A DNA stretch of 64,000 bases, from NCBI GenBank assembly GCA_963768185.1, contig CAVYGS010000001.1:496001-560000 (forward strand), in the 5' to 3' direction. The stretch comes from Palsa-461 sp963768185. Lineage in GTDB: Bacteria; Actinomycetota; Acidimicrobiia; Acidimicrobiales; RAAP-2. The notes below the pieces were generated by a model. It did not search any database. It was given only the letters and a program-made list of their open reading frames with translations, and was not told the DNA's origin. Shown here one piece after another: positions 16,279-23,475 of this stretch. Positions within the stretch are counted from its first letter, which is position 1, and every line of letters starts with the position of its first letter. The translations under genes were made by a program, and so were the position numbers.

Positions 16279-16721
16279 AAACGTGTCTGTACCCGCACGG
16301 GGCCGTCTCACGCCTCCGCCGCAGCGCTTTCAATCCCCAAGTCGCTGAGGGGCACCCGGGTGATCCAAAAGGCGCCTAAGTCACCCCTTTAGTGAGTCCC
16401 CTTGACCACTTCTCAGCCTTGGCGTGCTCTTCCCGTCGCGAGTGTCCCTCTGCCAGCCACAGCTCCAAACGGCGGGAAGACCGTCGTGCGGTCTGTTCTG
16501 GTCTGGCAGGGGCTCAAGGCCCTGTCCTAGCCGTCGGAGCGAGAGGTCAGCCAATCGCCTCGGCGGGCGGGGTCGTGGGGAGTCCGCGGGGGCCGAAAAT
16601 GGCGGAGGCCCGTTTACCGACGCATTAGTCCCCACCGCCGATAATGCACATTATGTCAAGTTGATCTAGCTCAACCGTTCTGCACTGTCGCCACGCGAGG
16701 CCCACTCCTAACCTCCTCTTT
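16279..16721. other. Gene-free divergent region between lipase and methyltransferase
   Basis: 443 bases without a supportable gene. The lipase-proximal half is GC-rich. The methyltransferase-proximal end becomes AT-rich and holds a 14-bp palindrome (16641-16654) and a -10-like TAACCT at 16709-16714, 7 bases before the GTG. It probably contains the promoters for both genes. Confidence 0.6.
16641..16654. promoter_or_regulatory. Perfect palindrome ATAATGCACATTAT, candidate operator
   Basis: ATAATG-CA-CATTAT is an inverted repeat with 6-bp arms and a 2-base centre, in one of the few AT-rich spots of the window and 67 bases upstream of the methyltransferase start. This size and position fit a dimeric repressor site. 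No regulator gene is adjacent. Confidence 0.4.
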
Positions 16722-17537
16722 GTGCACGAGCACGCACTGGACGCCAACCGGGCCAACTGGGAGGACCGCACCGAGATCCACCTCGCCTCGCACTTCTACG
16801 ATGTCGACGGTTGGCTCGCCGAATCGAGGGGCCCACGGCCCTGGGAACACGAGATCCTGGGTGATGTAACCGGGAAGACGCTGCTGCACCTTCAGTGCCA
16901 CATCGGCCTTGGCACGCTCGCCTGGGCCCGATCCGGGGCTCGTGTCACCGGTCTCGATTTCTCGCCGTCCGCCATCAGCGCAGCGCGCGACATCGCGAGG
17001 CGTGCCGGGCTCGCCGAGCGGGCGAGATTTGTGTGTGCCGACGTTCAGGACGCTGTAGATGCGCTCGACGGGGAGGCCTTCGACGTTGTCTACGTGAGTC
17101 TCGGGGCGTTGTGCTGGCTGCCCTCTGTTGAGGCCTGGGCGCGCCAGGTTGGACAGCTTGTCCGCCCGCGTGGTCGCTTCTTCCTCCACGACGTCCATCC
17201 AGTCGTCCAGGCGGCGGCCGCCGAGGACCGCCTCGAGCTCGTCAACACGTACTTCGAGCACCCCGACCCGCAGATGTGCGACTCAGAGGTGACCTACACC
17301 GACGGCCAAGGACGCCTCGCCCACCCACGTTCCTACCAGTGGAATCACGGGCTGGGAGAGATCGTGACTGCCCTTCTCGACCACGGCCTTCGGCTGGAGC
17401 ACCTGGCCGAGCACGACTGGATGCCGTGGCGCCGGTTCGCGTTCCTCGTGGAGGATCAACACGGTCGGTGGCGTGCCCCGTCCAACCGACCACGGCTGCC
17501 GCTGACCTTCAGCCTCCTGGCCACCAAAGCGGTGTAA
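16722..17537 (+). CDS. Class I SAM-dependent methyltransferase
   Basis: 271 residues. Motif I is T-L-L-H-L-Q-C-H-I-G-L-G-T, followed by GLDFSPSAISAARDIARRAG (acidic loop, ribose contact) and ADVQDAVDALDGEAFDVVYV. The first Gly-rich loop has Gln-Cys-His in place of the more usual D-x-G-x-G, a pattern seen in the YhhF/UbiE-like group whose members start with HxxNRxxWxxR (here ANRANWEDRTEIH). The substrate is not known. The GTG lacks a ribosome binding site and has TAACCT just upstream, so leaderless expression is likely. It is convergent with the SGNH hydrolase gene. Confidence 0.85.
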   Translation: MHEHALDANRANWEDRTEIHLASHFYDVDGWLAESRGPRPWEHEILGDVTGKTLLHLQCHIGLGTLAWARSGARVTGLDFSPSAISAARDIARRAGLAERARFVCADVQDAVDALDGEAFDVVYVSLGALCWLPSVEAWARQVGQLVRPRGRFFLHDVHPVVQAAAAEDRLELVNTYFEHPDPQMCDSEVTYTDGQGRLAHPRSYQWNHGLGEIVTALLDHGLRLEHLAEHDWMPWRRFAFLVEDQHGRWRAPSNRPRLPLTFSLLATKAV

Positions 17538-17605
17538 CAGAAGCTGGGCCCCCGTCCACCTCGTCACCGGTGGGGTAGGGCCCCTCCCCCACTTCCGGGA
17601 GACTC

Positions 17606-19135
17606 CTACCGTTCGCGCTGGAGAAGGGATCCTGCACCGGCCAAAGCGCTCCGCCGTCGACCCCGCCGGCAGGCCACCAGCAAGACCGAACCAGCCAGGG
17701 CCGAAGTCCCGCCAACCCACAACAATCCCGCGACGTCGACTCCCGTCACGGCGAGGGTGGGTGTCGCGGGGACCGGGGCCGCCGGGACGCCGGCAATCGC
17801 CAGGACCGCCTCGAAAGCCATTGCGATCTGGGCGTAGCCGGTCGCGTTGGCGTGGACGCTGATCGCCTCCACCCCGCCGGCCTCGCAGAGGACGAGGAGC
17901 CAGCTGCAGGCGACCGAGACACTCTTCGGCACGATCCCGTAGGGCGAGATCACGAGATCGGCGAGGTCGGTGCTCGAGAAGGCTCCGGCCACGTCGGCGA
18001 CCTTGGCCCCGAACCCGACGTAGGCGGCGGAGAGTGCCGCGTTGAGCTGCTCCAGGTCGCTGACCGACGTCTCGGCGAGCTGCTGGCCGGCGGATCCCGC
18101 GAGCCACTCGACGACGTAGGGGTCGAAGTAGGTCATGCCGGCGATCGGAACCGACGGACCGGCGGCCGACCGGAGGGCGGCTCCGATGGTGGCCAGGTTG
18201 GTGGTGATCTGCCCGATCACGGTGTTGACGCAACTCTGGGAGAGCCCCAAGGTCGGCGTCGTCGTGACGCATCCGGTGATGTCGTCCCCGCCGATGTCGA
18301 TGGTCACGAAGGCGACCTGGCCCTGATGGCTGCGCAAGAAGGCCTCGGCCGCAGCCAACTGGCTGCCCTGTGGGTACTGGCAGTGCCCGCCCGAGAGGAA
18401 GGTCGCGGTCGTCTCCCCCGCGCAGCCGAGGTCGACCTCCTGAAGGCCCGGGATCGTCGCCTCGTAGTGGGCCGCCAGATCGTCGACGTACCCCTGGCCC
18501 GTCGGGACGCCGAACCCGGTGGCCAGCGAGTCGCCGAGCGCCAGGTAGTACCGGGTGTTCGGCCCGGTCGGAGCGGGTGCCGAGGGCGGTGGGTGCGGCG
18601 CGAACGAGATGGGAGTCGTTGCGAAGGTCGTCAAGCTCGGGAGCTCCCCCGCCGCGATCACGCAACTGCCCGCGGTCGAGCAGTCGACCGTCGAGGCGCC
18701 GATCGTGAGGATCCGAGAGACCGTGAACGGGGTCGTGAACGCACCCGTCGAGTCAGCCGTGGCGACGAGGGCTCCCGCCACCGAGCAGTCAGAGTCCGAG
18801 GTCGCGCCGGTCCGGCACTCTCCGACCGCGACCTGGCTGCCCGGCCCGAAGCCAGACCCCGTGACTTCGACGGTCTGACCGTCGGTCAGCCCGGTGCCCG
18901 GCGTGACGGCGACGGTCGGGATCGCCTGCGCCTCGGGCATGGTCACCACCGATCCAAAGGCGCCGACCCCGCCTGAACTGCTCGAAGCGACCCCCACCGG
19001 TGGCCCCGAGACGCCAGCAGAGGCGACGGGCCACAGCACCAGCACGGCCAGCGCCATCAGGGCGGGCGCGGCCGATCGCCCGAACGCCAGGGCGGCGCGG
19101 CCTCGAGAGCGCGGCAAAGACCGACCGGGGATCAT
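17606..19135 (-). CDS. Exported SGNH/GDSL hydrolase with neocarzinostatin-like domain
   Basis: 509 residues from ATG 19135 (GTG 19165 is an alternative). An export signal (about 1-41) is followed by an Ig-like domain of the neocarzinostatin type (about 74-180, VTPGTGLTDGQTVEVTGSGF ... VAVGECRTG, with paired cysteines). An SGNH hydrolase domain follows, with block I LALGDS (Ser about 203), block III D-I-G-G-D-D and a C-terminal V-H-A-N-A-T-G for the catalytic His. It ends with LAVTG, a hydrophobic helix and an Arg-rich tail, an LPxTG-like sorting pattern. It is probably a cell-surface esterase or lipase. The sorting signal is imperfect, so it might simply be membrane-anchored. Confidence 0.8.
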   Translation of the reverse strand: MIPGRSLPRSRGRAALAFGRSAAPALMALAVLVLWPVASAGVSGPPVGVASSSSGGVGAFGSVVTMPEAQAIPTVAVTPGTGLTDGQTVEVTGSGFGPGSQVAVGECRTGATSDSDCSVAGALVATADSTGAFTTPFTVSRILTIGASTVDCSTAGSCVIAAGELPSLTTFATTPISFAPHPPPSAPAPTGPNTRYYLALGDSLATGFGVPTGQGYVDDLAAHYEATIPGLQEVDLGCAGETTATFLSGGHCQYPQGSQLAAAEAFLRSHQGQVAFVTIDIGGDDITGCVTTTPTLGLSQSCVNTVIGQITTNLATIGAALRSAAGPSVPIAGMTYFDPYVVEWLAGSAGQQLAETSVSDLEQLNAALSAAYVGFGAKVADVAGAFSSTDLADLVISPYGIVPKSVSVACSWLLVLCEAGGVEAISVHANATGYAQIAMAFEAVLAIAGVPAAPVPATPTLAVTGVDVAGLLWVGGTSALAGSVLLVACRRGRRRSALAGAGSLLQRER

Positions 19136-19371
19136 CCGGCCTCGCAACCCGCTGCCACTCCCCACGGCTCCGCCTCCATGTCCCGGGCACCACGCTGGCG
19201 CTCAGGTGTGAGGAAGTCAATCAGCGAGCGGTCGACCTCATCGGGAGTGGACACGGCGGCCGAGTGAGCGGACGGACAGCTGGCCGGAGTTCTGCAGTCG
19301 CACCCATGCCGGCCGCGCTGTGACAACACCCCACTCGACGGCTTGGTACGCCGGAGCGAGCCGGTGGAATG

Positions 19372-19548
19372 TCAACTTCCCGCGCGCGCTTGAAAGCTCT
19401 CCAAGGCCTCGAGAGGGATGCCGAGGGTTCCATCTGGGAGCCTTACCCGGGGAAACTTGTTCTCGTACATCGCCTGGACGACGACGCGGGTTTCGACCCC
19501 GAGGCGACGCGCTGCTTCGGTTGGTCGCAGGACGTTGGCCTCGTTCAC
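19372..19548 (-). CDS. Small excisionase/MerR-like helix-turn-helix protein
   Basis: 58 residues from GTG 19548, which has GAGGG 7-12 bases upstream; the open frame continues to 19647 but without protein-like sequence. VLRPTEAARRLGVETRVVVQ is a typical MerR/excisionase helix-turn-helix, and the following MYENKFPRVRLPDGTLGIPL is the wing, as in the HTH_17 family. Such proteins are standalone DNA-binding factors or phage/plasmid excisionases; no integrase is nearby. It lies between the SGNH gene and the LLM oxidoreductase gene. The reading on the opposite strand is a shadow of this gene. Confidence 0.6.
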   Translation of the reverse strand: MNEANVLRPTEAARRLGVETRVVVQAMYENKFPRVRLPDGTLGIPLEALESFQARAGS

Positions 19549-19727
19549 TACCTTTCCCTCACCAAGACCGACCCTACCGTGCAGCATCCGAATGACGGCG
19601 CTCACACGTCCTGAAGGCCCGGGTCGATCCTGCCTCGTACAGTGCAAGGAGTGCGTCCTCCAACGCCCTGAGCAAGCGGAACCCCCTTTCGCGATCGCGG
19701 ATTCGACGTCCCGCGTACGCTCAACCC

Positions 19728-20579
19728 GTGGACCTCGGACGCGTTGGTGTGTGGTGGAGCGGGACGTGGCAGGCGGCCGATTCGTCGATCGACGTGGCCG
19801 CCGAGCTCGAGGGACTCGGGTACGGGGCCCTGTGGTCCTCGGGTGGCTTCAACCCCGGACTGTCGAGCCGATTCCGACGATTTCTCGAATCCACGAAGCG
19901 CTTGGTGGTGGCGAGCGGCATCGTGAGCATCTGGGTCTCGCCGGCCGAAGAGATCGCCAAGGCAGCCGACGCTCTAGAGCAGGCATACCCGGGCCGATTC
20001 CTCCTCGGGATCGGTGCGAGCCACGGGCCGATCGTCCAGGACTACCACCACCCGTATTTGCGCATGATCGAATACCTCGACGGACTCGATGCTGCGACGC
20101 CGACCGTTCCGCCGGAACGCCGGGTGCTCGCCGCCCTGAGGCCGCGGATGCTGGAGCTCGCCGCGACAAGATCGGCCGGCGCGCACCCCTACTTCGTCCC
20201 GGTCGAGCACACGGCCCGCGCCCGTGCGACCCTTGGCGAAGGCGTTCTGCTGGTGCCCGAAGTGACCGTCGTCCTCGAGTCCGACGCGACGAGGGCCCGC
20301 GAGCTGGCGCGGAGCTTCACCACCGGTTACCTGACGCTTCCTAACTACGTGAACAACCTCCGGTCGCTCGGTTTCACCGAAGACGACGTGGCCGGCGGCG
20401 GGAGCGACCGCCTGGTCGACGCCGTCGTGGGCTGGGGCGACCTCGAGCGGGTTGCCGGACGCATCCGCGAGCATCTCGACGCCGGCGCTGACCACGTGTG
20501 CGTGCAGGTGGTCTCCGAGACGAGGGACGTCTTCCCCTTGGACGAGTACCGGAGGCTGGCCCAGGCGGTGTTCGGGTAG
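19728..20579 (+). CDS. LLM-class F420-dependent oxidoreductase
   Basis: 283 residues. LGRVGVWWSGTWQAADSSIDVAAELEGLGYGALWSSGG is the N-terminal strand and helix of luciferase-like (beta/alpha)8 proteins. ASGIVSIWVSPAEEIAKAADALEQAYPGRFLLGIGASH is the conserved phosphate-binding region of the actinobacterial LLM subgroup (MSMEG_4141-like, TIGR03620 type). F420 rather than FMN is inferred from the subgroup. The substrate is unknown. The GTG has no clear ribosome binding site; a TACGCT hexamer lies 10 bases upstream. Confidence 0.85.
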   Translation: MDLGRVGVWWSGTWQAADSSIDVAAELEGLGYGALWSSGGFNPGLSSRFRRFLESTKRLVVASGIVSIWVSPAEEIAKAADALEQAYPGRFLLGIGASHGPIVQDYHHPYLRMIEYLDGLDAATPTVPPERRVLAALRPRMLELAATRSAGAHPYFVPVEHTARARATLGEGVLLVPEVTVVLESDATRARELARSFTTGYLTLPNYVNNLRSLGFTEDDVAGGGSDRLVDAVVGWGDLERVAGRIREHLDAGADHVCVQVVSETRDVFPLDEYRRLAQAVFG

Positions 20580-20703
20580 CCCGACCCCCCTCCCCCGCCG
20601 GTCCTCTCGGTAGTGTCAGGGCGCTCCAGATGAGGGGTCCGACGGGCGGCCGACCGGTGCAGTTACATGGGGCGCCGGCGCCCGGACGGGCGAGGACCGG
20701 ACG

Positions 20704-21444
20704 ATGAATCACTACGAGACGCTGGGTGTGTCGAGGGACGCCACGCTCGAGGAGATCCGGCGCGCGTACCTCGCCAAGCAGACCCAGCTCAGTCCCGAGC
20801 GCTTCGTGGGCGCCCCGTCGAACGTGCTCGAGGCCGTGTCCCAGGCCAACGGAGTCATCGACGACGCCTGGCAGGTCCTCCAAGATCCCGACAAGCGAGC
20901 CGACTATGACGTCCAGCTCGATCAAGGCGATCAGCTCGGCGGCGACTCGCGTCGGGCGCGCGCCGAGCACGTCTGGGCCATGGAACGCGAGCTCGGATGG
21001 CACCTCTCACCCGTCTACGGCCTCGAACCACCCACCGCCATGCCGCGCGCGTTCCCCGCGTCTCCCCCGAGCACCAACGGGGCGCCCGAGGGACAGGGTG
21101 GGGCCAAGGGTCTCGTCCAGCGCTCCTACCCGACGCTCGAGGGCAACGTCTCTCCGGTCTTCTCCGGCCTCGAGACCGTTGCCGAGTGGCTGGCTCCCCG
21201 GAGAAGGACGAATCCAGAGGTCACCGTGCCCGACGTCTGCGGGTTGCGGGCGAGCGACGCGTACTACACGGTGGCGAAGTCCGACCTGCACATCAACTTC
21301 GTCCGCCTGACGGAGAACCCCGCTGGCGGAGACGGCACCGTGGTCGATCAGTACCCACCGGCCGGCACCTCGGTGCGCCGTGGCAGCACGCTCAACGTGC
21401 AGGTGGTCCACCCCACACGACCCGAGGCCATCTCTCTGAGCTGA
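20704..21444 (+). CDS. Degenerate DnaJ-like domain fused to a PASTA domain
   Basis: 246 residues from ATG, with GAGGA upstream. Residues 1-70 resemble a J domain (MNHYETLGVSRDATLEEIRRAYLAKQTQ ... LQDPDKRADYDVQL), but the HPD tripeptide needed to stimulate Hsp70 is replaced (LSPERF), so it should not act as a normal co-chaperone. A Pro/Gly-rich linker of about 80 residues follows. Residues about 176-238 form one PASTA domain (VTVPDVCGLRASDAYYTV...GGDGTVVDQYPPAGTSVRRGSTLNVQV). PASTA normally sits outside the cell and binds peptidoglycan, while J domains are cytoplasmic; no signal or membrane helix is visible here. The function is unclear. Confidence 0.8.
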   Translation: MNHYETLGVSRDATLEEIRRAYLAKQTQLSPERFVGAPSNVLEAVSQANGVIDDAWQVLQDPDKRADYDVQLDQGDQLGGDSRRARAEHVWAMERELGWHLSPVYGLEPPTAMPRAFPASPPSTNGAPEGQGGAKGLVQRSYPTLEGNVSPVFSGLETVAEWLAPRRRTNPEVTVPDVCGLRASDAYYTVAKSDLHINFVRLTENPAGGDGTVVDQYPPAGTSVRRGSTLNVQVVHPTRPEAISLS

Positions 21445-21520
21445 GCGACGAGCGCGGACCGTCACGGGCTCGCAATCGAATCTCGAACGCGCCCGACCTG
21501 GTCAGCAGGTCGCGCGCGAG

Positions 21521-22075
21521 TTGTCACAACGCGAGCGCGCGGAGATGCAAGGCTTATGCGCCTCATATCGGGCTGTGCGCGTTGCGGGGAGAGTCGGCTT
21601 GTCCGCCAACAAGGAGTCATGCACAGAGGGACGCGCCCCGAGGCTCCACCGCGTCAGACGACGCCGCGCCATCGTCCTGGTCATCCTGATCGGCGTGGCC
21701 ACGCTCACGATCACCGACGTGCGCGGCCGCATGGAGGTCGGACACCTCGACGGCGCCCAAGGCATCGCCACCGCCCGTCTCGCCCGCTTCGAGGCCGACC
21801 TTGAGGTGGGTCGGATCCGGATCGGCACCGAGAGCGGGAAGCTCGAGGCCATCGAGAGCAAGATCGCCCAGCAGCAGAGCACCCTGGTCGTGACCCGGAA
21901 TCAGACCACTGCCCACTATGACGGGATCTTCATCGACGACCTCGACTTCTCGGCGCTCAAAGGGTGTCTGGCCGGGGTGACCCAAGCGCTTGACCAGATC
22001 TCGGTCGGCGAGACGAGCGGCGGCCTCGCCTCGCTCTCGGCGGTCGGGCCGACCTGCAAGTCGGCGTCTCCATGA
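21521..22075 (+). CDS. Single-pass membrane coiled-coil protein with Cys-motif tail
   Basis: About 184 residues from the ATG at 21521; a later start near the membrane helix is possible. One transmembrane helix (about residues 49-64, RRRAIVLVILIGVATLTI) is followed by an external coiled-coil region (ARLARFEADLEVGRIRIGTESGKLEAIESKIAQQQS) and a tail CLAGVTQALDQISVGETSGGLASLSAVGPTC. The same tail pattern (C-L-x-G-V ... S-G ... L-x3-5-C) ends the N-terminal part of the next protein, whose ATG overlaps this stop. The two are paralogous halves of an operon. It is probably a scaffold or sensor at the cell surface; no enzyme motif is seen. Confidence 0.65.
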   Translation: MSQRERAEMQGLCASYRAVRVAGRVGLSANKESCTEGRAPRLHRVRRRRAIVLVILIGVATLTITDVRGRMEVGHLDGAQGIATARLARFEADLEVGRIRIGTESGKLEAIESKIAQQQSTLVVTRNQTTAHYDGIFIDDLDFSALKGCLAGVTQALDQISVGETSGGLASLSAVGPTCKSASP

Positions 22076-23472
22076 CCCTCACCGCGAACCGCAAGCAGGA
22101 GGCGTCAGCCCCCCGCGTCGAGCGCCAGCTCGCTCCTCCTCCACCGAGGCGCCCGAAGCAGGTCCGACGCCACCAGGTCCGCGTGTTGCTGGTGCTCGCA
22201 TCCGCCGGACTCTTGATCTTCGGGCTGACCGACACGCTGCTGACCCAGGTGCGGTTGCACCACGCGCAGGTCCGGCTCACCCAGACCCATGCGTCCGAGC
22301 TCGAGGCCACCAACGGCATCTACCTCGCCGAGGAGACCATCCGTGGGCTCGTCGCCGACGAGACGGCCGGTCTCGGGACGGTCGCGCAACTCGACACCGA
22401 GATTGCCGCCGCGACCGCCCGTCTCGACCAGGCCCAGGCCGGCCTCAACCTCGCCAACTTCAGTGTGGCCACCGCTGACAACTGCCTGCACGGGGTCCAG
22501 GGGGCCGTCTCGGACCTCGAGGCGGGCAATCCGTCAGGCGCGGTTACCGCGTTGCAAACCGCCGACGACTCCTGCGAGCTGGTGACCGCGGCGACGGCCG
22601 GCGGACCGGTCTACCCCTACGACTTCCCCGACCCCGACGTGATCGACGCCGGCGGCACGTACTACGCGTATGGGACCAACTCGGCCAGCGGGAACATCCA
22701 GATCCTCCAGTCCACCGACCTCACCCAGTGGACGCTGCTCGGCGACGCGCTGCCGCGACTGCCCGCCTGGGCCAAGTTCGGGGACACCTGGGCCCCGGGC
22801 GTCATCCAGATCGGCGCGCTCTTCTACCTCTATTACACGGTCAACGCGCGCGACACCGAGTGCATCTCGGTGGCCACGTCGCTCAGCCCGCAGGGACCGT
22901 TCACCGACCACTCGGCCGGTCCGATCGTGTGCCAGGCCTCGCTCGGCGGCTCGATCGACCCGTCCCCCTATCTCGACGACGCCGGACACCTGTACCTGAC
23001 CTGGAAGTCCAACGGCAACAGTCGGCAGCCGGCCACCATCTGGGCTCAGCCGGTCGCGGCCGGCGGCACCGCGATGGCCAGCGGCTCGGTGCCGGTGGCC
23101 CTGCTCAGGCCGACGCAGGCGTGGGAGGGCTCGGTCGTCGAGGGGCCGGACATGTGGAACGACCACGGGCAGTACTTCCTCTTCTACTCGGGTAACAACT
23201 GGGAGACGGCGTCCTATGCGGAGGGCGTGGCCCGATGCGCGGGACCGGCCGGGCCGTGCTCCAAGCCCTTGCCGGGGCCGATCCTCGGCACGGAGGGCCA
23301 GTTCGCAGGACCCGGCGGCGCGACCGTCTTCACCACGCCGCAGGGCCAGCCGTTCATCGACTTCCACGGGTGGCAGCCCGACGCGGTCGGACCACCCAAC
23401 CCACGGCTCCTCTTCATACGGCCGATCGTGTTCGACAACGGTTACCCGGTCGTGGGGGCGCCGGTCGGCTGA
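22072..23472 (+). CDS. Membrane-anchored GH43-like glycosidase with coiled-coil stalk
   Basis: 466 residues, starting inside the stop of the previous gene (ATGA). Residues about 38-58 are a membrane helix (VLLVLASAGLLIFGLTDTLL); 60-180 are a coiled-coil stalk ending in the CLHGVQGAVSD...C motif. From about 180 there is a five-bladed beta-propeller of glycoside hydrolase family 43 type, with DFPDPDVI (catalytic base Asp), GSIDPSPYLDD (transition-state Asp) and VVEGPDM (acid Glu). It should cleave arabinose- or xylose-containing side chains outside the cell. The convergent gene 3 bases downstream is a GH3 enzyme, consistent with plant or algal polysaccharide use. Confidence 0.85.
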   Translation: MTLTANRKQEASAPRVERQLAPPPPRRPKQVRRHQVRVLLVLASAGLLIFGLTDTLLTQVRLHHAQVRLTQTHASELEATNGIYLAEETIRGLVADETAGLGTVAQLDTEIAAATARLDQAQAGLNLANFSVATADNCLHGVQGAVSDLEAGNPSGAVTALQTADDSCELVTAATAGGPVYPYDFPDPDVIDAGGTYYAYGTNSASGNIQILQSTDLTQWTLLGDALPRLPAWAKFGDTWAPGVIQIGALFYLYYTVNARDTECISVATSLSPQGPFTDHSAGPIVCQASLGGSIDPSPYLDDAGHLYLTWKSNGNSRQPATIWAQPVAAGGTAMASGSVPVALLRPTQAWEGSVVEGPDMWNDHGQYFLFYSGNNWETASYAEGVARCAGPAGPCSKPLPGPILGTEGQFAGPGGATVFTTPQGQPFIDFHGWQPDAVGPPNPRLLFIRPIVFDNGYPVVGAPVG

Positions 23473-23475
23473 GCC

